Positions 56,585-64,000 of a DNA stretch of 64,000 bases are shown one piece after another. A program made the translations under genes and the position numbers. Below the pieces are notes generated by a model. That model was not told the origin of the DNA. It saw nothing but the letters and a program-made list of their open reading frames with translations, and did no database searches. This DNA comes from Massilia timonae CCUG 45783 (GTDB taxonomy: Bacteria; Pseudomonadota; Gammaproteobacteria; Burkholderiales; Burkholderiaceae_D). Numbering within the stretch: the stretch's first letter is position 1; every line of letters begins with the position of its first letter. The stretch is from contig NZ_JH992925.1 of NCBI RefSeq assembly GCF_000315425.1, positions 1 through 64,000 on the forward strand, given 5' to 3'.

Positions 56585-57681
56585 CAAGACACGGGAGATA
56601 CCATCTTGCGCCGCGCCAGCCACGCCCGCACGCGCAGCTTGCCGACGATCCCGATCGGGAAGAAGTAGATCGACAGGATGAACAGCACGCCCAGCCACAG
56701 CAGCCAGCGGTCAGGATGCAGGGCGGCGGCCAGCAGCGGCACGCCTTCGAGCGCCGTCGAGCCGTGCGCCATCAGTTCCTTCAGGTAGTTCTGGGCCAGG
56801 ATGAACAGGGTGGCGCCGATCACCGCGCCATACATGGTGCCCATGCCGCCGATGACGACGATCAGCAGGATGTCGGTCATCACTTCGAAGCCGAGCGAAG
56901 TCTTGGGCCCCACGTAGCGCAGCCACAGCGCCATCAGGGCGCCGGCCAGCGCCGCCACCAGCGCGGCCAGGCAGTTGGCCCAGATGCGGTAGACCATGGT
57001 GCGGTAGCCGAGCGCCTCGGCGCGGAACTCGTTCTCGCGGATCGCCTGCAGCACGCGGCCGAACGGCGAGTTCACCAGCCGCAGCAGGAACAGGAACAGC
57101 AGCACGCTGCCGGCGAACACCAGGTAATAGGTGATCACCTTGCCGTCGACGTAGCGGCCGAAGACCTCGTTCTCGAACAGCAGGTAGCTGGGCGACAGCA
57201 GCTCCGGCACGCTGAAGGTCACGCCATCTTCGCCCCCGGTCAGGTCGGACAGCTGCGAGGCCAGCACCGCAAACGAAGATGCAACGGCCAGCGTGATCAT
57301 GGCGTAGAAGATGGCGCGCACGCGCAGCGCGAACAGGCCGACCACCAGGGCCAGGGCCAGCGCCAGCAGCAGCGCCAGCACCAGGCCCGTCACCATGACG
57401 CCCCAGGTGGGTTCGTTGACGCGTGCCAGGGCCAGGCCGATGCCGTAGGCGCCGATGCCATAGAACATGGTGTGGGCAAACGAGACGATGCCGGTATACC
57501 CCAGCAGCAGGTCGTAGGACGCCACCAGCACGATGTAGACGCAGATCGTGGCCGCCGTATTGAGGGGGCGCGCGCCGGAAAACAGGAAAGGCGCGAGCAG
57601 CAGTCCCAGCACGATCGCGAGCAGCACCGCGGTCAGGATGCGGCTGCGCGGCAGGTCGCCGGAAAGAAGTCGATGCAGCAT
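56584..57681 (-). CDS. Branched-chain amino acid-type ABC permease, LivM-like
   Basis: A 365-residue integral membrane permease with about ten hydrophobic segments and the LivM signature GGMGTMYGAVIGA (near residue 290), which contacts the ATPase. SYDLLLGYTGIVSFAHTMFYGIGAYG near residue 54 is the family's N-terminal pattern. Last gene of the operon; a terminator follows directly. The substrate is unknown; Liv-type systems also carry amides, urea and aromatic acids. Confidence 0.92.
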   Translation of the reverse strand: MLHRLLSGDLPRSRILTAVLLAIVLGLLLAPFLFSGARPLNTAATICVYIVLVASYDLLLGYTGIVSFAHTMFYGIGAYGIGLALARVNEPTWGVMVTGLVLALLLALALALVVGLFALRVRAIFYAMITLAVASSFAVLASQLSDLTGGEDGVTFSVPELLSPSYLLFENEVFGRYVDGKVITYYLVFAGSVLLFLFLLRLVNSPFGRVLQAIRENEFRAEALGYRTMVYRIWANCLAALVAALAGALMALWLRYVGPKTSLGFEVMTDILLIVVIGGMGTMYGAVIGATLFILAQNYLKELMAHGSTALEGVPLLAAALHPDRWLLWLGVLFILSIYFFPIGIVGKLRVRAWLARRKMVSPVS

Positions 57682-57685
57682 TGGC

Positions 57686-58720
57686 TCAGCTCCGCGAAGT
57701 CGAATACAGGCCGGCCGGGCGCCACAGCAGGACCGAGATCATCAGGATGATGCTCGACACCAGCGCGATCTTCGGCGCCAGGAAGCCGGCATAGTTGGCC
57801 ACCAGCGCCATCAAGAGGGCGCCGATGAAGCAGCCGCCCACCGAACCCAGGCCGCCGATGATGATGACGATGAAGATCATCACCATGATCTCGCTGCCCA
57901 TCGCGGCGGTAAGGGTTTCCTTGTACAGGCCCCACATCACGCCGCCCAGGCCGGCCAGCGCCGAGCCAGCCGCGAACACGGCCACGAACAGGCGCCGGAT
58001 GCGGTAGCCGAGCGCCTCGACCATCTCGCCGTTCTCGACCCCGGCGCGCACCAGCAGGCCGACCTTGGTACGATTGAGCACCAGGAACATCGCAATGAAC
58101 ACCACCAGTCCGACCACCACCGCGACCAGGCGATACTTTTCCACCGCCGCGTCGCCCAACAGGATCGCGCCGCGCAACGCGGTCGGCAGCGGCAGGGCGA
58201 TCGTCTCGGCGCCCCAGATCACGTGGATCAGCTGTTCGGCCACGATCATGCCGCCCATCGTGATCAGGATCTGCTTGAGGTGCTGGCCATAGACCGGCTT
58301 GACGATGATGCGCTCGAAGGCCCAGCCCAAGAGGCCGGTGACGACCATCGCCAGCGTGACGGCCAGGGCCAGCACGCCCAGGTTGATCAATAGCGAGTCC
58401 ATCTCGAGCCAGCCGCGCATCGGCAGCAGGACCAGTGTGGCGGAAAACGCCCCGACGGCGACGAAGGCGCCGTGGCCGAAGTTCAGCACGCTCATCAGGC
58501 CGAACACGAGGGTCAGGCCGCTGGCCATGATGAAGATCATCATGCCCATCGCCAGGCCGGCAACGGTGAGGGTGAGCCAAGTGGGGAAGCTGCCGACCAG
58601 CGGCAGCATGGCCAGCATCAGGGCCGGCACCAGCAGCAGCGGCGCGATGTCGCGCTTCGCTGCCGGGAGAGGCGCATCGGCGGGTGCGTCGGTCTTGGAA
58701 ACAGGAAGGATTGCACTCAT
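57686..58720 (-). CDS. Branched-chain amino acid-type ABC permease, LivH-like
   Basis: A 344-residue permease with about eight to nine membrane helices. LTLVFGLMSVLNFGHGAFVAVGAF (near residue 68) is the family motif, and GGLGSVGGCFIGALL (near 290) is the ATPase-contact loop. AGGA is 5 nt before the ATG. It begins 8 bp after the LivF-like gene and ends 4 bp before the LivM-like gene. Confidence 0.92.
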   Translation of the reverse strand: MSAILPVSKTDAPADAPLPAAKRDIAPLLLVPALMLAMLPLVGSFPTWLTLTVAGLAMGMMIFIMASGLTLVFGLMSVLNFGHGAFVAVGAFSATLVLLPMRGWLEMDSLLINLGVLALAVTLAMVVTGLLGWAFERIIVKPVYGQHLKQILITMGGMIVAEQLIHVIWGAETIALPLPTALRGAILLGDAAVEKYRLVAVVVGLVVFIAMFLVLNRTKVGLLVRAGVENGEMVEALGYRIRRLFVAVFAAGSALAGLGGVMWGLYKETLTAAMGSEIMVMIFIVIIIGGLGSVGGCFIGALLMALVANYAGFLAPKIALVSSIILMISVLLWRPAGLYSTSRS

Positions 58721-58728
58721 GTCGTATC

Positions 58729-59475
58729 CTATTGGTGGGAGTCGAGCGACAGCCCGAGCAGGCGCTGCTGCAGCGCGGTGTCGCCGGCCAGCGCCGCCAT
58801 CTTGCCGGCATGGGCCACGCGGCCGTCGTCCATCACGCTGACGCTGTCGCCCAGCGAGCGCACGAAGTTGAAGTTCTGCTCGACCAGCAGGATCGTGGTC
58901 TCGCGCTCCTTGAGTTCGCGAAAGGCGGCGATCAGGCTTTGCACGATGCTCGGCGCCAGGCCCTTGGTCGGTTCGTCGACCAGCAGCAGCTTGCGTGGTT
59001 CGGCGATCGCGCGCGCGATCGCCACCATCTGCTTCTGGCCGCCCGACAGGTTGCCGGCCGGCTGGTTCCAGAACTTGCGCAAGGCCGGGAAGAAGCCGCA
59101 GATCCAGTCGACGCGGGCCGCGTCCAGCGGGCCGTTGCGGGCGGCCAGCACCATGTTTTCGCGCACCGTCAGTTCGGAAAATACGGCCATGTTCTCGGGC
59201 ACGTAGGCGATGCCGGCGCGGGCGATGTCGGGCGTGGCCAGTTGGGTGATGTCGCGGCCGTCGAAGTGGATGCTGCCGGCGCTGGCACGCCAACAGCCCA
59301 TGATGGTGCGCAGGGTGGTGGTCTTGCCGGCGCCATTGCGGCCCAGCAGCACGGCCAGTTCGCCGCGCGGCACCGCCAGGTCGACGCCCTGCAGGATGTG
59401 GTACTGGCCGATGTGGGTGTGCACGCCGGACAGCCGCAGCAGGCAAGCGTCGTGCGCCGGATCAGGCGTGAGCAT
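58729..59475 (-). CDS. ABC transporter ATPase, LivF-like
   Basis: A 248-residue ATPase with Walker A GRNGAGKTTTLRTI, signature LSGGQKQMVAIARA, Walker B LLLVDEPTKGLAPS and the switch His-loop region ILLVEQNFNF (Q in place of the usual H region in the family). Start uncertain: ATG at 59475, or a TTG at 59496 in frame; both overlap the LivG-like gene. It is coupled to LivG-like upstream and LivH-like downstream. Confidence 0.92.
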   Translation of the reverse strand: MLTPDPAHDACLLRLSGVHTHIGQYHILQGVDLAVPRGELAVLLGRNGAGKTTTLRTIMGCWRASAGSIHFDGRDITQLATPDIARAGIAYVPENMAVFSELTVRENMVLAARNGPLDAARVDWICGFFPALRKFWNQPAGNLSGGQKQMVAIARAIAEPRKLLLVDEPTKGLAPSIVQSLIAAFRELKERETTILLVEQNFNFVRSLGDSVSVMDDGRVAHAGKMAALAGDTALQQRLLGLSLDSHQ

Positions 59476-60259
59476 GTTCGGGTTCGGGTGTTCCAAGATA
59501 GGCTTCCTGTACGATCTTCGATTCCATCACTTCGCGCGGATCGCCGTCCGCCACGAGCGTGCCGTTGTGCAGCACGACGATGCGGTCGGCCAGCTGGCGC
59601 ACCACGTCCATCTTGTGCTCGACCAGCAGCACGGTCTTGTCGCGTTCCTGCTTCACCTGGCGGATCAGGTCGAGCACCACGGGCACCTCGTCCACGCTCA
59701 TGCCGGCCGTGGGTTCGTCGAACATCATCACCGAGGGTTCGAGCGCCAGCAGGATCGCCACTTCGAGCTTGCGCTGGTCGCCGTGCGACAGGGCGCCGAC
59801 GAACATGTCGCGCCGGGGCATGAGGGCGACCCGCTCCAGGTAGTGTTCGGCGCGCGCGATCAGCTCCTTGTGGCTCGACCAGATCGAGAAGAAGTTCAGG
59901 CCCATGCCGGCGCGGCTCTGCACCGCCAGGCGCACGTTCTCGACCACGGTCAGGTGCGGGAACAGGTTGGTCAGCTGGAAGGCGCGGCCGATGCCCAAGC
60001 GGGTACGGCGCGCCGCGCCGTCGCGCGTCACGTCGCGCCCGTGCAGCGCGACCGTGCCCCCGGTCGCCGCCAGCTGGCCCGAGACCAGGTTGAAATACGT
60101 GGTCTTGCCGGCGCCGTTGGGGCCGACGATCACGGTCAGGGTGCCGGGGTAGAAGTCCGCCGTCACCGCGTTCACCGCGACGTGGCCGCCGAAGCGGACG
60201 GTCAGGTCGCGCGTCGACAGCGCCGGCCGGCGCGGGTCAGGAACAGGGGGCGCCGTCAT
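59462..60259 (-). CDS. ABC transporter ATPase, LivG-like
   Basis: A 265-residue ATPase: Walker A GPNGAGKTTYFNLVSG, the LivG-type segment TRLGIGRAFQLTNLFPHLTVVENV, signature ALSHGDQRKLEVAILLA and Walker B MMFDEPTAGMSVDE. A mild variation is LSHGDQ instead of LSYGDQ. It starts 1 bp after the binding-protein stop, so it is coupled. Confidence 0.92.
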   Translation of the reverse strand: MTAPPVPDPRRPALSTRDLTVRFGGHVAVNAVTADFYPGTLTVIVGPNGAGKTTYFNLVSGQLAATGGTVALHGRDVTRDGAARRTRLGIGRAFQLTNLFPHLTVVENVRLAVQSRAGMGLNFFSIWSSHKELIARAEHYLERVALMPRRDMFVGALSHGDQRKLEVAILLALEPSVMMFDEPTAGMSVDEVPVVLDLIRQVKQERDKTVLLVEHKMDVVRQLADRIVVLHNGTLVADGDPREVMESKIVQEAYLGTPEPEHAHA

Positions 60260-60260
60260 G

Positions 60261-61460
60261 TCAGCGCTTGTTCTTCACCGGCAGCGGCAGTTCGCTGGCC
60301 GGGATTTCGCGCACCAGTTCCAGCAAGTCCCATTCGTTCTTCTGGTCCTTCTTGATGCGGAAGTGGTACATCGGCTGGATCGCCTGGTGGTCTTCCTTGC
60401 GGAAGGTCATCGTGCCTTTCGGGGTCTCGAAGCTCATGCCTTCCATCGCCGCCACCATCTTGTCGCCATTGCCGTCCGGGACCTTGGTCAGCGCCGCCAC
60501 CACCGCGCCCGCCGCCGCCATGCCCCCGGCCGTGAACATGTCGGGCGGGGCCTTGAAGCGCTTCAGGTGTTCGGCGACGAACCAGTCGTTCATCTTGTTC
60601 TTCGGGAAGCCGTAGTAATAATAGATCGTGCCTTCGGTGCCGGCGAAGTTCTTCCAGGTCTTCATCACCGGCAGGATGTTGCCGCCGGGGGAAAGCACGA
60701 TGCCATGGCGTTCCGGCTTGAGGTCGGCGATCTTGTTCATCGGATTGGGGCCGGCCCAGACGATCTGCAGGATGCGTGGCTGCGGCTTGTCCTTCAAGGC
60801 GTCGAACAGGCGCGTAGAGGCGGCGGTGAAGTCGGTCGTCGCCAGCGGCGCGTATTCTTCGTGGATCACCCTGGCCTTGCTGCCGGTGGCGGCCAGCGCT
60901 TCCTTGCCGGCCTTGATCGCATCGCGCCCGAAGGCGTAGTCCTGGGTCAGGAAGCCGACGCTGCCGCCCTTGAGCGTGCTGGCGGCGGCCAATGCATCCT
61001 GCATCGAGCTGCGCGCGGTGCGGAAGATGTACTTGTTCCACTTGTCGCCGGTGATGGCGTCGGCCACCGCCGGTTCGATGATCAGGACTTTCTTGTATTC
61101 CTTGGCCACCGGCAGCATGGCCAGCGCCGAGCCGGACGAAGTGGTGCCGACGGCGATGTCGACCCGGTCGTCGCCATAGGCCTCGGCCAGCAGGGTGCGT
61201 CCGAGATCCGGTTTGCTCTGGTCGTCCTTGACGATCACCTTGATCTTGCGGCCATTGATCGTCATGGTGCCGCCGGTCAGGTATTCGAGGCCGAGCATGA
61301 AGCCGGCCTCGGTCTCGCGCGCATAGGATTCCATGATGCCGGTCTTGCCGGCGATGAGGGCGACCTTGAATTCCTTGCCTTGCGCCAGCGCGCCAGGGGC
61401 GGCGCCGGCCGCGAAGGCGAGGGCCAGGGAGAGTGCGAGGGGTTTGATCAGGTGCTGCAT
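60261..61460 (-). CDS. Periplasmic ABC substrate-binding protein (LivJ-like)
   Basis: A 399-residue protein with a signal peptide (LALSLALAFAAGAAPGALA) and a type I periplasmic-binding fold: VALIAGKTGIMESYARETEAGFMLGLEY, GTTSSGSALAMLPVAKEY (ligand Ser/Thr loop) and IRTAR-like FRTARSSMQDALAAA. Length fits amide/aromatic/branched-chain binders. AAGGAG precedes the ATG by 7 nt. It lies 20 bp after the alpha/beta hydrolase gene. Confidence 0.92.
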   Translation of the reverse strand: MQHLIKPLALSLALAFAAGAAPGALAQGKEFKVALIAGKTGIMESYARETEAGFMLGLEYLTGGTMTINGRKIKVIVKDDQSKPDLGRTLLAEAYGDDRVDIAVGTTSSGSALAMLPVAKEYKKVLIIEPAVADAITGDKWNKYIFRTARSSMQDALAAASTLKGGSVGFLTQDYAFGRDAIKAGKEALAATGSKARVIHEEYAPLATTDFTAASTRLFDALKDKPQPRILQIVWAGPNPMNKIADLKPERHGIVLSPGGNILPVMKTWKNFAGTEGTIYYYYGFPKNKMNDWFVAEHLKRFKAPPDMFTAGGMAAAGAVVAALTKVPDGNGDKMVAAMEGMSFETPKGTMTFRKEDHQAIQPMYHFRIKKDQKNEWDLLELVREIPASELPLPVKNKR

Positions 61461-61480
61461 CGTGTGTCTCCTTGTTTTAA

Positions 61481-62353
61481 TTAAGGGACCCGCGCCAGGA
61501 AAGCGCCGATCGCCTCGAAGGCTTCCGGTTCGGTGAGCATCGGCGCATGGCCGACGTTCGGCACTTCGGTATAGGCCAGGCTGGGGGCCGCCTTGCGCAT
61601 CCAGGCCGCCTGCTCGAGCTCGACCAGGTCGGACAATTCGCCCCGGATCATCAGGGTGGGGCGATGCCGCGTCAGGCGCCGGAAAGCCATGCGCAAGGCC
61701 AGCGAGGTTGGAGGAAGTCTACCGTTTTGCAGGCTGTGGGCGATACCGGGATCGTAGCGGGCGCACAACAGGCCGTCGTCGCGCTGTTCGAAGGCGCGCT
61801 GGGCCCACTTGTTCCATTCGGTGTCCGGATTGGCGGGGAAGGCGCAGGCATTGATGTCGCGGACGTAGCAGGTGGCCTCGTCCCAGTTGGCGAACGTGGC
61901 CGGCTTGCCGACGTAGCCGGCGATGCGCTCCAGGCCGCGCGGGGACAGCACCGGGCCAATGTCGTTCAGCACCGCGCCGGCCACCAGGTCGAGGCGCTGC
62001 GCGGCCAGGGTCATCGTGATCAGGCCGCCCATCGAGGTGCCGATGAAGACGGCGCGCGCGATGCCCAGCGCATGCATCAGGGCCACCACGTCGGCGGCGT
62101 ACACCAGCGGCGTGTAGTTGGCCGGGTTCGGGTCGCGCGCCGAGTGGCCGCGGCCGCGCACGTCGACCGCCAGCACGCGGCGTCCGAGTCCGGCCACCTG
62201 CGGGGCCAGTTCGTCGAAGTCGAGCGAGTTGCGGGTGAGGCCGTGGATGCAGATCACGGGCAGGCGGGCCGGGCCGCCTGCGCCGTGGTAATCGCGTGCG
62301 TAGAGGGCGAGGCCGTCGCTGCTGGTGTAGGTGATGGGGGAGCTGGTTGGCAC
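61481..62353 (-). CDS. Alpha/beta hydrolase, possible ester/lactone hydrolase
   Basis: A 290-residue cytoplasmic hydrolase with oxyanion-hole HGLTRNS, nucleophile elbow IGTSMGGLITM (near residue 105), an acid in ELSDLVELEQAAW and catalytic His in NVGHAPML. DVRGRGHSARDPN near residue 65 is typical of ring- or ester-cleaving hydrolases. It starts with GTG. The 20-bp gap to the transporter gene suggests one operon, so its product or substrate may be the transported compound. Confidence 0.88.
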   Translation of the reverse strand: MPTSSPITYTSSDGLALYARDYHGAGGPARLPVICIHGLTRNSLDFDELAPQVAGLGRRVLAVDVRGRGHSARDPNPANYTPLVYAADVVALMHALGIARAVFIGTSMGGLITMTLAAQRLDLVAGAVLNDIGPVLSPRGLERIAGYVGKPATFANWDEATCYVRDINACAFPANPDTEWNKWAQRAFEQRDDGLLCARYDPGIAHSLQNGRLPPTSLALRMAFRRLTRHRPTLMIRGELSDLVELEQAAWMRKAAPSLAYTEVPNVGHAPMLTEPEAFEAIGAFLARVP

Positions 62354-62410
62354 GCGGCGGTTCCTGTTCAGTGTTCGATTTTTTTGACGTTTGCGACGCT
62401 GGTGAAGAAC

Positions 62411-62438
62411 TGGGGTCCCCGCCTGCGCGGGGATGACG
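62411..62438. repeat. Dispersed palindromic repeat (REP-like)
   Basis: GTCCCCGCCTGCGCGGGGATGAC contains CCCCGC-CTGC-GCGGGG, a 6-bp stem with a 4-nt loop. The same kind of unit is widespread in beta- and gammaproteobacterial intergenic spaces, which I know from general experience; only one copy is seen in this window. It could slow transcription between the receptor and the hydrolase. Confidence 0.55.
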
Positions 62439-62463
62439 TGCGGCTTCGATGCCGCCGCTGGTT

Positions 62464-62523
62464 TTTCGGGTGGCTTCGTTTGCTGCAGCGGGCCTTTCGG
62501 GTGGCTTCGCTCGCTGCAGCGGG
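62464..62523. repeat. Two-copy 31-bp direct repeat
   Basis: A 29-bp unit starting TTTCGGGTGGCTTCG and ending GCTGCAGCGGG occurs at 62464-62492 and 62495-62523 with two mismatches, with a period of 31 bp, ending 7 bp before the receptor stop. No function is known. Confidence 0.7.
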
Positions 62524-62530
62524 TTTGCTC

Positions 62531-64000
62531 TTAAAAGCGCAGCTCCAGCGTCGCCGACACCGTGCGCGGGTTGCCGTAGAAGGCGGTGACCGTGCCTTCG
62601 TTGCCCAGGGTCGGGAACAGGTAGCCGGCGGTCTTGTAGTGCTCGTCGCCCAGGTTCTTGCCATGCAGGCCGGCGCGCACCTTGCCGTCCTGACGGGTCC
62701 AGACGATCGACGCATCCCAGATCCGGTACGACTCCTGGTCGAGGATCGACGGCGTCTCGAACTGGGCGGTGGCGCCCTTGTACGAATAGCTGCCGATCAG
62801 CGAGATGCGGCCGTTGTGGCCCATGAGCGGCAGCGGAATGTCGTAGTTGGCGCGCAGGTTGGCCGAGTTCTTCGGCGTGTTCTGGAAGATGCGCTGGTCG
62901 GCCACGTTCACGCCCGCCACGATGTATTCCTTGTACTTGGCGTCGATGTAGCTGACCATGCCCGCGATCATGAAGTTGGGCGTGATGTTGGCGATCGCTT
63001 CCAGCTCGGCGCCCTTGATCTCGGCCTTGCCGGCATTGGTCGTCACGCCGGCGAAGCTGTCGTCGCGGCCGTCGCCGTTGGTGTCGACCGCGATCGAGCC
63101 GGGAATCTGCACGTCCTGGTAGTCGCTGTAGAACAGCGCGGCGTTGGTGGTGATGCGTCCGCCGTTGAAGGCCGACTTGAGACCCAGCTCATAGGTCTCG
63201 ATGGTTTCGGGCGCATAGCCGGCGCGGGCGACGTCGAGCGGAATGCGGGTGCCGACCACGTTCAGGCGCGGATCGAAGCCGCCGCCCTTGAAGCCTTCGG
63301 AATACGAGGCGTAGACGTTGTGGTCGGGGTTCATCTTCCAGTTGACGGCCACGCGCGGGGTGAATTTCTTGTCTTCGCGCTCCAGCAGGCCATTGCGCAG
63401 GTCGGTGTCGGTGCGGAACAGGAGCGCGCCCGGGTTGCCCATCTGGGGCGAGCCGGCCAGGCCGAAGTAGATCTGGCGCAGCACGTCGGCTTCGCGCTTG
63501 TCGACCGTGTAGCGCCCGCCCAGCGACAGGCTCAGGGTGTCGGTGAGGTTGTAGCTGCCGTCGAAGTAGGCGGCCCAGGCCTTGGTGTCGATGTCGCCCA
63601 TGGTATAGGTGGACGTCGGCACGGCGCCGGCCAGGATGGTGTCGAACTCGTTGAAGGCATTGGCGTCCATGTAGTAGACGCCGGCCACGCCCTGCAGGCG
63701 CGGGCCGTTGTAGGTCACCTGCAGCTCCTGGCTGAACTGGCGGTTGGTGTACAGCGCCGGCACCTCCATGTCCACAACGGGCAGGGCGTCGAAGTCGATC
63801 GGCGCCCACGACTTGTCTTCGCGCGCGGCGGTGATCGACTTCACGCTCCATTCGTCGTTGACGTGGTATTCGATGGTGGCCGAGCCGCCGTAGGCGCGCA
63901 CTTCCTGGTCGCGGCCCAGCGCCTTGGTGAGGTTGGCGCGCGTGTCGAACACGTCCGGCAGGATCGGCGCCCCGCTGGTGCGGCCCACGATCAGGCGATG
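62531..64000 (-). CDS. TonB-dependent outer-membrane receptor, C-terminal part
   Basis: 490 codons open to the end of the window; the N-terminus (plug) is outside it. Barrel features: FDGSYNLTDTLSLSLGGRYTVDKREADV, NVYASYSEGFKGGGFDPRL, ETIETYELGLKSAFNGGRI and a terminal Phe (TLELRF). An EF-like DTNGDGRDD lies in a loop. The pattern is of TonB-dependent receptors that import plant or aromatic compounds. It is on the same strand and 5' of the hydrolase and Liv-type transporter, so these may form one uptake path. Confidence 0.9.
   Translation of the reverse strand, partial: HRLIVGRTSGAPILPDVFDTRANLTKALGRDQEVRAYGGSATIEYHVNDEWSVKSITAAREDKSWAPIDFDALPVVDMEVPALYTNRQFSQELQVTYNGPRLQGVAGVYYMDANAFNEFDTILAGAVPTSTYTMGDIDTKAWAAYFDGSYNLTDTLSLSLGGRYTVDKREADVLRQIYFGLAGSPQMGNPGALLFRTDTDLRNGLLEREDKKFTPRVAVNWKMNPDHNVYASYSEGFKGGGFDPRLNVVGTRIPLDVARAGYAPETIETYELGLKSAFNGGRITTNAALFYSDYQDVQIPGSIAVDTNGDGRDDSFAGVTTNAGKAEIKGAELEAIANITPNFMIAGMVSYIDAKYKEYIVAGVNVADQRIFQNTPKNSANLRANYDIPLPLMGHNGRISLIGSYSYKGATAQFETPSILDQESYRIWDASIVWTRQDGKVRAGLHGKNLGDEHYKTAGYLFPTLGNEGTVTAFYGNPRTVSATLELRF

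Overview
The window is high-GC, gene-dense proteobacterial chromosome. Four things point to a betaproteobacterium of the Oxalobacteraceae, most like Massilia: the hemC-hemD-hemX-hemY order, the very long rpoD, a PEP-CTERM protein followed by a short secreted partner that resembles the post-PEP-CTERM families, and an orphan vgrG island. The genus is an inference from gene content, not from a marker gene.

Layout. 1-3.9 kb: tail of an IS110 transposase, then rhlE, suhB and trmJ. 3.9-9.9 kb: an overlapping Tat-signal protein / GMC oxidoreductase / hydrolase operon, a double-receiver regulator, a TetR regulator, a LOG-family protein and a frameshifted YdcF-like gene. 9.9-15.5 kb: a four-gene minus-strand operon (porin, PstS-like protein, GGDEF-EAL protein, diguanylate cyclase). 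15.7-26.8 kb: mostly single genes (metallopeptidase, KGG protein, phasin, reductase, YaeQ, DUF2807, DMT transporter, PilT-like ATPase, SDR, a cytochrome c pair, exonuclease, ProQ). 26.8-37.4 kb: a structured, terminator-ended RNA candidate, rpoD, ppc and hemCDXY.

37.4-44.7 kb holds one giant type I-secreted adhesin gene (DUF4347, eight tandem repeats of about 117 residues, RTX, DUF4214) cut in two by a complete IS256-family element with an 8-bp target duplication. Removing the element restores one frame of about 1956 codons. Then come ppa and a PEP-CTERM / secreted protease cluster (45.7-48.2 kb). 48.7-56.5 kb is a type VI secretion cargo island: vgrG interrupted by an in-frame amber codon, a two-HKD phospholipase D effector and a Tli4-like immunity protein. 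A low-GC block covers the second half of the effector and the first half of the immunity gene, as if a specificity cassette had been exchanged. 56.6-64 kb carries a Liv-type ABC transporter, an alpha/beta hydrolase and a TonB-dependent receptor that runs off the window, all on the minus strand and probably serving uptake of one nutrient.

The most interesting parts are the mosaic effector/immunity pair, the structured RNA upstream of rpoD, the IS256-split adhesin and the amber-split vgrG. No rRNA, tRNA or CRISPR array was recognised.
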